A stretch of 16,804 nt of DNA, taken from the NCBI GenBank assembly GCA_018239705.1, contig JAFEGS010000604.1:1-16804 (forward strand). The letters run 5' to 3'. How positions within the stretch are numbered: position 1 is the first letter of the stretch; each line of letters starts with the position of its first letter. The notes under the pieces are model-generated. The model was not told where the DNA came from. It saw nothing but the letters and a program-made list of their open reading frames with translations, and did no database searches. Below are positions 7,442-14,675 of the stretch, piece after piece. The DNA comes from Verrucomicrobiota bacterium (GTDB taxonomy: Bacteria > Chlamydiota > Chlamydiia > Chlamydiales > FEN-1388). The translations under genes were made by a program, and so were the position numbers.

Positions 7442-7687
7442 TTATTCATCCTCCCGTTTATCCTGTGAAGAAGGTGAGGAGGGTGAGGCCCAACTCAAAA
7501 ACAGGTACTTAAAGCGAAAAATATTATAAATCGCAGCCAAGGCGATTACAATGTAGGCAACTGAGGCTTTTGCACTTTCAAGTCAAAAAATAAATTTTAT
7601 GATATCAAAGTGAAAAATCCCCTCGAGAGCCATATTGATCCCACCGATGATGAGCAGGATCATTGCAATTGCATCAAAAATCTTCAT
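7442..7687 (-). pseudogene. DUF378 (YuzA-like) membrane protein gene with in-frame TGA
   Basis: The frame from the ATG at 7687 reads MKIFDAIAMILLIIGGINMALEG, the typical DUF378 opening (first helix, GGIN, then Gly before the FD motif). It is interrupted at codon 35 by TGA (7583-7585). The same frame then continues as LESAKASVAYIVIALAAIYNIFRFKYL, the expected second helix, plus a hydrophilic Ser/Pro/Asp/Glu tail to TAA at 7442. No shift is needed; a single G-to-A change from TGG (Trp) explains the lesion. A good ribosome site (AAAAAGG, 9 nt upstream) is retained. Neighbouring genes stop normally at TGA, so recoding is unlikely. Recent nonsense mutation or sequencing error are the main options. 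Confidence 0.7.
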
Positions 7688-7795
7688 AACATAATACCTT
7701 TTTCTTTACGTTTATAATTTTTCACACTTTTACCCCAAATGGTTCAAGAATTGGGGTATAAACATCAACCTAAACATTTTAAGACTAATTGTATA

Positions 7796-9254
7796 TCATG
7801 AAATTATTGACGATAAGAAGAGTTTTGCGGCGTTTACGCCACACATGCCGTGTACTCCTCCTCCAGGAGGGGTCGAGGCAGAACAGAGATAGACGTTTTT
7901 AAGAGGCGTTCGGTATGGCTTTATGCAGGAAACCGGTCGAAAAAACTGCTGGATGAGATTGCTTGCGCCACCGTTTATGTCTCCCCCAACATAGTTGGGA
8001 TTCTCCCTTTCCATATCCTGTGCATTTTTTATGCTTCGAGCCAAGATGCAATCAGTAAATCCCGGAGCAAATCGCTCAACTTGCCTTTCAATGCTCTCAG
8101 TCATGTCAAGGCATGAGCCATTGGGAACGTGGCAGTAGGCCCAGGCAGTCTCCTTTCCGGCGGGTGCCCGTGTTTTATCAAAGAGACTTGGCTGGACAAG
8201 GAGAACAAAGGGCTTTTCAGGATGTTTTCCATTTGAAACGAGTTTTTCACTCAATGTAATCTCATCATGCATCCCTCCCACATGCACGGTGGCAGCACGA
8301 AAAACATCTTTTGCCTTCCAGGGAATGGGAGATGATAGCGCCCAATCAATTTTAAAGACGCCCGGTCCATAGCGAAACTTTTTTAGCTTTCGCGTATAGC
8401 AATCCGGAAAACGGTCTTGAACGATGTCTAAAAGGCATTTTGTCGAGACATCAAAAAAGATGGCACGCGATTTGGGAAGTTCATCGAGCGTCTTGATGGG
8501 AGTATTGAGCACGATGTGGCCACCGAGTGCTCGATAATAGGATAGCAGCGCATCGGCAAATTTTTGAGAGCCTCCTTTTACAATGGGCCAGCCAAACACA
8601 TGGCCTGAAAGAGCAAGGACAAGCGCAAATGCTGCTGTCAGTGATGCATCTAAAGGGAGCATGGAATGGGCTGCAATGCCGGAAAAGAAGCTTTTAGCTA
8701 TTTCATGCTTAAAATATTTATTTACAAAACCTTCGGATGATCTCACGGCATTCACGGCAAAGGAAAGAAGGGCCCAAAAGTATTTGGGAAAATGCAGAGG
8801 GGCTAAGATATCCTCCACGATGTATTTCCAGTTTGCTGCCAATGGTTTACATATTTTTATATAGGAAAAAGCATCGCCGCCAAGAGTGTTTGCCGTAGCA
8901 TCAATGGACTGTTCTAAGAACGATACTCGCCCATCCTCAAAAGGATGGGCAAGGAGTGCGTCCGGATGGATCCATTCAAGGCCGTGCTGGAATAGTGGAA
9001 GCAAGGAAAAAAAGGGAGATCCTATTCCAAAGGGATAGACTGCCGAACATATATCGTGGATAAAGCCCGGAAGGGTAAGCTCAGCGGAGCGCATGCCCCC
9101 ACCCACTGTTTGTTTTGCTTCAAATAAGACTGTCGATAAGCCTGCCTGTTGCAGTGTAATGGCGCATGCAAGCCCATTTGGGCCCGATCCTACGACAACT
9201 GCATCGTATCCATTATCAAAATTTTTTTTTATGTCTAGAATCCCTAGGTGTCAT
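7796..9254 (-). CDS. phytoene-desaturase/PYROXD2-like FAD oxidoreductase, frameshift at start
   Basis: The body is one open frame ending at TGA 7796. It contains the FAD-binding DAVVVGSGPNGLACAI and, near the C-terminus, YLCSASTPPGGGVHGMCG, the hallmark of COG1233 phytoene-dehydrogenase-related proteins such as PYROXD2. No ATG, GTG or TTG lies in this frame between the upstream TGA (9251-9253) and the Rossmann motif; the first internal Met is at 9106, after the GxGxxG. Removing one A from the A9 tract (T9 at 9222-9230 on the given strand) joins the frame to an ATG at 9254 and yields MTPRDSRHKKNFDNGYDAV. The total is then 485 residues, normal for the family. The substrate is unknown; no carotenoid genes are adjacent. 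Status is uncertain between a recent frameshift, slippage-tolerant expression and a sequence error. Confidence 0.75.
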
Positions 9255-9304
9255 GAATTTGGATACTTTTTGGCCTTGAATTTCTTGATCGATATACAGT
9301 TTTG

Positions 9305-9346
9305 TTACGTGCAGACTATAATCTTATTTTTGAAAGTTGTTTTCAT
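9305..9346 (-). other. 13-codon ORF behind a strong ribosome binding site
   Basis: AGGAG lies 7 nt before an ATG at 9346 that encodes MKTTFKNKIIVCT and stops at TAA 9305. It sits directly upstream of the frameshifted oxidoreductase gene on the same strand. It may be a leader peptide, or the true translation start of that gene disconnected by further lesions. No family is recognised. Confidence 0.3.
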
Positions 9347-9484
9347 AACCTTTCTCCTGTGTTAGGAACCTTCCCTTTCGTTATCATTAAAATATTTTTT
9401 TTACTATAAAAATATTCTTACTGCTTGCCATAAAAAGAACACTTGGCTAAGGTTCCGTATGCATGAAAATAACGGAGAAGAATT

Positions 9485-9985
9485 ATGAAAAAATTAATTA
9501 AACAAAAAGGAATTAAAATCCATTTTCAAATAGTCAATTATGGCAGTGATCTCTATAAAAAATCAGTGTCACTTCGCGAAGAGGTCCTCCGAAAACCTCT
9601 CGGTCTTATTTTTACCAAGAAAGAGTTAGAACTAGAAAAAGAGCATATCCATATAGCCGGATTCTATGGACATGAACTGTGTGCAACAGCTCTTTTAGCA
9701 CCTCACGGAGATGAACTAAAATTGCAAAGAGTAGTCACAAAGGCTCATTTGCAACGCAATGGCATTGGAACGGAAATGATGCGATTCTGTGAGGAATATG
9801 CTAGTAAACACGGCTACAAGTCGATTTTTTGTCATGCCAGAGAAGCCGCAATCCCCTTCTACTTAAAAAATAGGTATGTTTTGGAGGGAGAGCCCTTTGA
9901 AGAAGAAGGGCTTCAACTTCACAAGATGCGACAAGTCCGCTCACCCTTCAGGCGCTGCTTCGCTTCTTTTTCACTCAAGTCTTAG
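9485..9985 (+). CDS. GNAT family N-acetyltransferase (ElaA-like)
   Basis: The 166-residue protein has a GNAT fold. The beta strand before the acetyl-CoA site is ELKLQRVVT (78-85), the pyrophosphate-binding loop QRNGIG (90-95) starts helix 3, and FYLKNRYVLEGEPFEEEG (125-142) is the usual C-terminal motif. It should transfer acetyl from acetyl-CoA to an amine; the acceptor is unknown. The ATG at 9485 follows GGAG by 7 nt. The expected domain end is near residue 148. The last 18 residues (RQVRSPFRRCFASFSLKS) look like read-through into a decayed transporter gene that overlaps in another frame, so the present C-terminus may not be ancestral. Confidence 0.85.
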   Translation: MKKLIKQKGIKIHFQIVNYGSDLYKKSVSLREEVLRKPLGLIFTKKELELEKEHIHIAGFYGHELCATALLAPHGDELKLQRVVTKAHLQRNGIGTEMMRFCEEYASKHGYKSIFCHAREAAIPFYLKNRYVLEGEPFEEEGLQLHKMRQVRSPFRRCFASFSLKS

Positions 9986-9997
9986 AATAGATCTTGA

Positions 9998-10120
9998 AGA
10001 AAGGGAAGGTGGTGGTCGTTTTGGAATACCTCACACAATATTGGCGGAGCATTAATCCCCCTTATTGTTGGGCTATTCAAAAAGTCCGCGATAAAAGTCG
10101 AAGGGACCTTGTTGCATTAA
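9998..10120 (+). pseudogene. UhpC/GlpT-type organophosphate transporter fragment
   Basis: In one frame this stretch reads RKGRWWSFWNTSHNIGGALI followed by PLIVGLFKK and a TAA at 10118. RWWxxWNTxHNxGGALIP is a diagnostic segment of the UhpC/GlpT/UhpT (OPA) MFS family, closest to UhpC as I recall it. An in-frame TGA (9995-9997) precedes it. Restoring one G in the GGG at 10003-10005 joins it to the neighbouring frame and gives ER-GRWW as in intact proteins; that frame continues upstream into the GNAT 3' end as LLFHSSLRIDLEER. Only about 40-60 residues survive of a roughly 450-residue transporter, so it is a dead gene remnant. Confidence 0.65.
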
Positions 10121-10152
10121 CCACCGATTGACCGTTGGACATATAGCTTCTC

Positions 10153-10181
10153 TTGACATTAAAAATAAAACTATATATTTG
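10153..10181 (+). promoter_or_regulatory. promoter of the YihY-LplT operon
   Basis: A perfect TTGACA (10153-10158) is followed by an AT-rich stretch with -10 candidates TATATT (10174-10179, 15-bp spacer) or TATTTG (10176-10181, 17 bp), 30-35 bp before the ATG at 10210. GGGAG at 10195-10199 is the ribosome site. Confidence 0.5.
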
Positions 10182-10209
10182 TAGCGTTTGAGAAGGGAGT
10201 TTTCTGTTT

Positions 10210-11493
10210 ATGCTAAAACGAGCTTGGGCATTTTTGCTCGATCATTTCAAAAAAGGGGGACGCATCGTCGTTTTGTCTTTGCGGGGCTTCCACAGAGATG
10301 ATTGCTACACCAAAGCCTCCGTTCTCTCTCTATATACCCTCCAGTTTATTGTCCCCTTCTTAGCACTGCTCTTTGGTATTGCCAAGGGATTTGGCTTTAT
10401 GGAGTATTTAGAAGGCCTGATCTCTCGCACATTTCAAGAAGAAAAAGAGGTCGTCGTCAATATCATCACCTTTGCCCTGCAAATACTTAACCAAAGTAGC
10501 GAAGAGGTTATTGTTGGAATAGGCATCATATTTCTCATTTGGGCAAATATCGGTCTCCTCTCCTTTACAGAACAGACGCTCAATGCCATTTGGAAAATCC
10601 ATACCGAACGACCCTTTATACGAAAAATAGCAGACTATCTTGCTATTATCATCTTGTGCCCTCTTGTGTTTATTGCTTCTTGCAGTATGACGGTCTATGT
10701 CAATTCAGTTATTGTCAATATGCAAAAGTATCCTATCTACACAATAATTCAAGAGGGTATAAATTTTTTAATAACTATATCACCGTTTATCTTGAGCTGC
10801 CTTTTACTCTTTTTGATTTATCTGTTAATACCATATGCCAGATTTAGAGTTTGGCCAAGGATTTTAAGCGCAGTAATTTTTGGGATCATTTTGCAATTAT
10901 GGCAGATACTATTTCTTCAATTCCAGATTCAGATATTTAACAATAGCGTTGTCTATGGCGCTTTTACACTTATTCCTGTTTTATTAATTTGGCTGCAAAT
11001 CAGCTGGATGATTATTTTAGTGGGTGCAGAGCTTGCCGCTTCAATAGAAAATGTCTATTTTTATGAGGTTGCAGAAGCCCAAGAGAAGATCAAGAATATC
11101 TCACAGTTTGAACTGGGCTGCTTGATACTCTACCATTTCTTCGAAGCCTTTTATACTGAAGGACTTCCTTTAAGTGCCGATCAGATCGGGAAGCACTTAC
11201 GCATACCAATAGATGTGACAAAACAGCACCTTGACCTATTTGTAAAAGGTAATATTTTAACGCCTGTCGAAATAAAGGGCGGTGTTCTAGGCTACCTTTC
11301 CACGAAAGACCCAAAGACATACACCCTGAAGACCATTATCGACATTATGACTGAAAACATGCATCAAAAAATCAAGGTTGAAGACTCTCAAACCCTGCGC
11401 AAGATCTGCACTGTGCTCAACCACATGGACAAGGAGCTTGAAAGCTCTCAGGCAAATATTAAGCTCGTAGACCTCATGACGGTACCGGAGTAA
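10210..11493 (+). CDS. YihY/BrkB family inner-membrane protein (paralogue 2)
   Basis: The 427-residue paralogue of the protein at 5707 is plainly related over its whole length. Shared landmarks are LYTLQFIVPFLALLFGIAKGFG (about 41-62), EQTLNAIWKI (121-130), RPFIRKIADYLAIIILCPL (134-152), and YGAFTLIPVLLIWLQISW (249-266) followed by VGAELA. Residues 295-427 again form a soluble winged-helix-like extension (LSADQIGKHLRIPIDVTKQHLDLFVKG). Six membrane helices are likely. The LplT-like transporter starts 6 nt after its stop, with that gene's GGAG ribosome site inside this gene's last codons, so the two are translationally coupled. That pairing hints at an envelope-lipid role, which is inference. 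The gene is intact. Confidence 0.9.
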   Translation: MLKRAWAFLLDHFKKGGRIVVLSLRGFHRDDCYTKASVLSLYTLQFIVPFLALLFGIAKGFGFMEYLEGLISRTFQEEKEVVVNIITFALQILNQSSEEVIVGIGIIFLIWANIGLLSFTEQTLNAIWKIHTERPFIRKIADYLAIIILCPLVFIASCSMTVYVNSVIVNMQKYPIYTIIQEGINFLITISPFILSCLLLFLIYLLIPYARFRVWPRILSAVIFGIILQLWQILFLQFQIQIFNNSVVYGAFTLIPVLLIWLQISWMIILVGAELAASIENVYFYEVAEAQEKIKNISQFELGCLILYHFFEAFYTEGLPLSADQIGKHLRIPIDVTKQHLDLFVKGNILTPVEIKGGVLGYLSTKDPKTYTLKTIIDIMTENMHQKIKVEDSQTLRKICTVLNHMDKELESSQANIKLVDLMTVPE

Positions 11494-11499
11494 AGACAG

Positions 11500-13107
11500 A
11501 TGAATAATCACTCACTCTCTCCCTTCAAACCCTCCCCCTTCTTCTACTTGAACATCAGTCAGTTCTTAAGTAACCTCAACGACAACCTCTATAAATATTT
11601 GTTAATTTTTTCTGTAATTGATGTCGAAGGCGCAAAAAGTGCGCCGTTTGTGCTCGCAGCTTCAGGGATTATTTTTATCCTCCCCTTTCTCTTTCTCTCC
11701 TTTTATGCAGGCGTTCTTGCCGATCGATTCAGTAAGCGCAATATCATTGTGATTACTAAGATCATTGAGGTATTTACCGTAACCTTGCTTCTTTTTAGCT
11801 TTCTCTATGAAAATATCCTTATGAGGTACATAGGGCTATTTATTTTAGCCTTTGAGGAGGCCATCATCAGCCCATCGAAATACAGCATTATCCCTGAGCT
11901 TGTAGATAAAGATCAAATCACAGAAGCTAATGGCTACCTTGTCTCTTTCACCTATATAGGCATGATGCTTGGTGCTTTTCTTGCTTCCATCCTCACACAG
12001 GTGACAGGGCATAATTATGTACTCGCCTCCTTAGCCTGTATACTTACTGCACTATGTGGACTCCTTGCAGCACTAAAAATCCCTACTACAGCAGCCTATG
12101 CACCAACTGCAAAATGCAGTGTCTTCTTTTTTAAAGATATTTTTTACACAATGAAGAGAGCCTCAAACACGCCCTACCTTCTACCCAGTATGATGGGATC
12201 GGCACTGTTTCTTTTTCTTGCAGCCTATTCTCAAGCAAACATCATTTCATATAGTATCTCCTGTTTGCACTTAAGCGATGTAGCCGGGGGCTACTATTCC
12301 TTTATAACAACAATCGGTGTGAGCATTGGCGGGATAGTTGCAGGAAAAATATCCGGCCCACGAGTTGCCCTTGGCCTTGTTCCTCTCGCTGCCTTAGGAA
12401 TGGCAATTTGCTTTTGGATGTTTGATTGTACTGTTGGATTGCCCAATGCCACTGCCATTAATGCAATAATTACCGGCATTTTTGCAGGGCTCTACCTTGT
12501 ACCACTAGATTCCTATGTGCAGGCAATGAGTAGCAATGATATACGAGGACAGAACGTTGCAACGAGCAATTTTTTTGGCTGGCTGAGCGTACTTGTCGCA
12601 TCATTCCTCTTTTACTATATGAGCCATAAGCTCTCCTTAAGCCCACAAGTGGGCTTTGAGCTCATGAGTGTTGTAAGCGTCATACTATTGGTAATTTTTG
12701 CGTTGAAGTTTACCTTTCCAATGCTGCGGCTTGCCTCAACAGTACTGCGCAGTATGGGCATGTTTACAATTAAAGAGATGGACAAGGTACCAAAAAATGG
12801 CGCTGCAGTTATTGTTGTGAAAAGATGGGGAGAAGCATTTTACCTTCTTTCGCACCGCCGGCGCATCGTGCAGCTTGCGGCATCCTACCATACGCTTTCC
12901 TGGAGAAAACGTACTCGCTACGAACATCTAAAGATTGCTACGTCTGAAAAGCTCTCAGAGCTTTTAGATCAAAAAAAGCTCTGCTGCTATATTTTAGGTG
13001 ATGTTGATGAAGATCAAAAGATTCTACAGCAGATAAAGGAAAGAGGTGTTCCCCTCTTTTCCATTTCGCTTGAATCACACATCTTGACTATCTCAAACCA
13101 AGCCTAA
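11500..13107 (+). CDS. LplT-like MFS lysophospholipid transporter with vestigial acyltransferase tail
   Basis: The 535-residue protein has about 12 membrane helices over residues 15-415 with LplT-type MFS motifs: SQFLSNLNDNLYK (20-32), ADRFSKRNI (74-82) and SPSKYSIIPELV (124-135). Residues 419-535 are soluble. They begin MGMFTIKEMDKVPKNGAAVIVV, matching the start of the PlsC/Aas acyltransferase domain that follows LplT in fusion proteins (V-x-G-x-E-x-V-P-x-x-G-x-A-x-x-V). The catalytic HxxxxD that should follow is missing (VKRWGEAFYLL instead) and the rest is short and divergent. LplT flips lysophospholipids inward for reacylation. Here transport may persist without the acyltransferase. It is cotranscribed with the YihY paralogue. 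Residues about 482-498 are encoded by a 49-bp repeat also found at 14676. Confidence 0.85.
   Translation: MNNHSLSPFKPSPFFYLNISQFLSNLNDNLYKYLLIFSVIDVEGAKSAPFVLAASGIIFILPFLFLSFYAGVLADRFSKRNIIVITKIIEVFTVTLLLFSFLYENILMRYIGLFILAFEEAIISPSKYSIIPELVDKDQITEANGYLVSFTYIGMMLGAFLASILTQVTGHNYVLASLACILTALCGLLAALKIPTTAAYAPTAKCSVFFFKDIFYTMKRASNTPYLLPSMMGSALFLFLAAYSQANIISYSISCLHLSDVAGGYYSFITTIGVSIGGIVAGKISGPRVALGLVPLAALGMAICFWMFDCTVGLPNATAINAIITGIFAGLYLVPLDSYVQAMSSNDIRGQNVATSNFFGWLSVLVASFLFYYMSHKLSLSPQVGFELMSVVSVILLVIFALKFTFPMLRLASTVLRSMGMFTIKEMDKVPKNGAAVIVVKRWGEAFYLLSHRRRIVQLAASYHTLSWRKRTRYEHLKIATSEKLSELLDQKKLCCYILGDVDEDQKILQQIKERGVPLFSISLESHILTISNQA
12944..12992. repeat. 49-bp direct repeat, copy A (inside the MFS gene)
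   Basis: This 49-bp segment matches 14676-14724 at 48 of 49 positions; the single difference is T at 12955 versus G at 14687. It starts CTGAAAAGCTC and ends GCTGCTATAT. It contains the palindrome AAAAGCTCT-C-AGAGCTTTT. Here it codes EKLSELLDQKKLCCYI of the transporter tail. Confidence 0.9.
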
Positions 13108-13119
13108 CCCGACTTTAAT

Positions 13120-13971
13120 TCAGACTACGGCAATGCGGTCGACCCAATAATGGAAAAATTCTTTGGACCAGGTTCGACGAATTGTCTCGGGATCACGTAC
13201 GAAATTGATAGCATCTTGCATTGCAGAAGCGACATCAAGTTGATCGATGCGCTCCTTTGCCATCTTGAGAAATGCCTCCTTAGAGAGCGTCTCTTTTTGT
13301 TCATTGAACTTTGAGAAAAGTGTAAGGTTTAAGGGGATGTTGTTACGGATAAACCAGACCATATCATACCAGTCGCGTCCTTTCACCCTTCCTTTCCACG
13401 CGCGAAAGAGGGCAGCGTGCATCTTGCCCGAAAAAAGACATTCTTCATTTACGCATCTAATCGATACAGCAACAGGTTGTGATAAAAATTTTTCTTCATA
13501 TTCATATCCTGCTGTGGGATCTGTGTCAATTTCGATTTTTATACGAATCAACGATTCTGGATGCACCCCTTTTAAGAATGTCGAATGGACCCCTATCTTT
13601 AGGAGTTCCTGCACAGTAGGGGTCTTTAAAAATGCAGACTTTATAGGCGTTTGTGTTTTTTTCTCCTGCTCTACAAACGATACATCAAATCCAAATGAGG
13701 ATAATTCCCTTTTAATCGCCTCTCCATAGGGCTGCCAGCTCCATTTTTGGTTAGGACTAAGTAGCGTAAAATCCAGATCTTCTGAAAACCGATCAAGCCC
13801 ATGAAAGATCCGCAGCGCGGTCCCTCCATAAAAAGCAGCATGTTCAAAAAATTTCCCTCTCCACAGCCCTACAAGGGCAATTTCTTGGAGTATTTCTCGA
13901 AGAGCTTGCTCGTGTTCGTGTACTGAACGGCGCTCATATTTCTCTAGCATCTGAAGAATTGCAGTATTCAT
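13120..13971 (-). CDS. abiEii: AbiEii/AbiGii family nucleotidyltransferase toxin
   Basis: This 283-residue nucleotidyltransferase is of the AbiEii type. Motif I is YGGTALRIFHGLDRFSEDLDF (48-68, with Asp65 and Asp67 as the metal-binding DxD). Motif II lies near RIKIEID (143-149). Motif III/IV spans KMHAALFRAWKGRVKGRDWYD (183-203). AbiEii toxins are bacteriostatic nucleotidyltransferases, and relatives (MenT) add nucleotides to tRNA ends. The start overlaps the antitoxin stop in an ATGA arrangement (13968-13971), so translation is coupled and antitoxin is made first. It ends 12 bp from the convergent transporter stop. All catalytic motifs look intact, so it is probably active. Confidence 0.92.
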   Translation of the reverse strand: MNTAILQMLEKYERRSVHEHEQALREILQEIALVGLWRGKFFEHAAFYGGTALRIFHGLDRFSEDLDFTLLSPNQKWSWQPYGEAIKRELSSFGFDVSFVEQEKKTQTPIKSAFLKTPTVQELLKIGVHSTFLKGVHPESLIRIKIEIDTDPTAGYEYEEKFLSQPVAVSIRCVNEECLFSGKMHAALFRAWKGRVKGRDWYDMVWFIRNNIPLNLTLFSKFNEQKETLSKEAFLKMAKERIDQLDVASAMQDAINFVRDPETIRRTWSKEFFHYWVDRIAVV

Positions 13972-14624
13972 AACTTCTCTTTCAATTGTATGAGGTACAT
14001 AGTGGCACTGTGGGGACGGGCAGTATATATAGCCTGAAGTAGCTCCAGATTGAAGCTTGCAACATCTTCTTCTTCTACTCGCAAATCTTCGAAGAGAGTT
14101 TCTTTAAAGTGTTTATAGGATGAAAAAGCACCTCTTCGTACAACGAGAAGATCGATAAGAGCCTTTTCTTTACAGGCTATAAGAGCATGCTGACTTTCAG
14201 ACAAAGTCGCGAGCTTAACACCGTTTGAATAGGCATCAAGAGCAAGATGATCGTAGGTAAAGAGCCCGATAGGGGTCTGAAACTGCTTTCTACGTTGTGT
14301 CGTCACGCTGGTAATGACTGTAACGCGTTCAGGAATCAACCGATGGTACTGGCACGCCCATTCAAGCGAAACATAAGAGGGCCCATAAATCATATTCGCA
14401 AGCACCTCTACAGAGTAGGAGCCTCTCGCAAAATGCGTTCCAAAGATGTAAATTCCCTTTTTAACACGAATTAAACCCCCAATTTTCAAAAGATGGTGCA
14501 GCTTAACACGAGGATTTTTATAGCTCTTGAGGCAGTCCATCACAAAGCCATAGTCCAATTCTTCGCTGGGAGCTCTCTGCCGAAGGAGTGCAAGCCCTGG
14601 ATCTAACCCTAAAAACATGTTCAT
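13968..14624 (-). CDS. abiEi: AbiEi family type IV antitoxin/autorepressor
   Basis: The 218-residue protein has the AbiEi layout: an N-terminal winged-helix region (HHLLKIGGLIRVKKGIYIF, about 43-61), then SYSVEVLANMIYGPSYVSLEWA and the conserved middle domain with ITSVTTQRRKQF and TPIGLFTYDHL. A C-terminal domain begins near KEKALIDLL. AbiEi neutralises AbiEii without a stable complex (type IV) and, through its winged helix, binds inverted repeats in its own promoter to repress the operon. The ATG at 14624 follows GGTGA. The upstream inverted repeat at 14631-14661 is an obvious operator. A second in-frame ATG lies two codons in, so the start could be 6 nt shorter. Confidence 0.9.
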   Translation of the reverse strand: MNMFLGLDPGLALLRQRAPSEELDYGFVMDCLKSYKNPRVKLHHLLKIGGLIRVKKGIYIFGTHFARGSYSVEVLANMIYGPSYVSLEWACQYHRLIPERVTVITSVTTQRRKQFQTPIGLFTYDHLALDAYSNGVKLATLSESQHALIACKEKALIDLLVVRRGAFSSYKHFKETLFEDLRVEEEDVASFNLELLQAIYTARPHSATMYLIQLKEKL

Positions 14625-14630
14625 AATTCA

Positions 14631-14675
14631 CCAGTATGTTTACTTTATAATAACATACTGGTTATTTTCTAGCAA
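14631..14675 (-). promoter_or_regulatory. abiE promoter overlapping a perfect inverted-repeat operator
   Basis: CCAGTATGTT (14631-14640) and AACATACTGG (14652-14661) form a perfect 10-bp inverted repeat around an 11-bp spacer. On the minus strand a promoter TTGCTA (14670-14675), 17 bp, TATTAT (14647-14652) has its -10 inside the repeat, 7 bp from the antitoxin ATG. This fits the known autorepression of abiE operons by AbiEi. Confidence 0.75.

Noticed and set aside
7583..7585. TGA recoded as Trp or selenocysteine
   Set aside because: Other genes in the window end at TGA, and no selenocysteine-type context or conserved Cys position is visible in DUF378.
9365..9456. 8-bp inverted repeat GGAACCTT/AAGGTTCC flanking the GNAT upstream region
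   Set aside because: Arms are short and 76 bp apart; expected by chance in an AT-rich spacer, with no element or target duplication around them.
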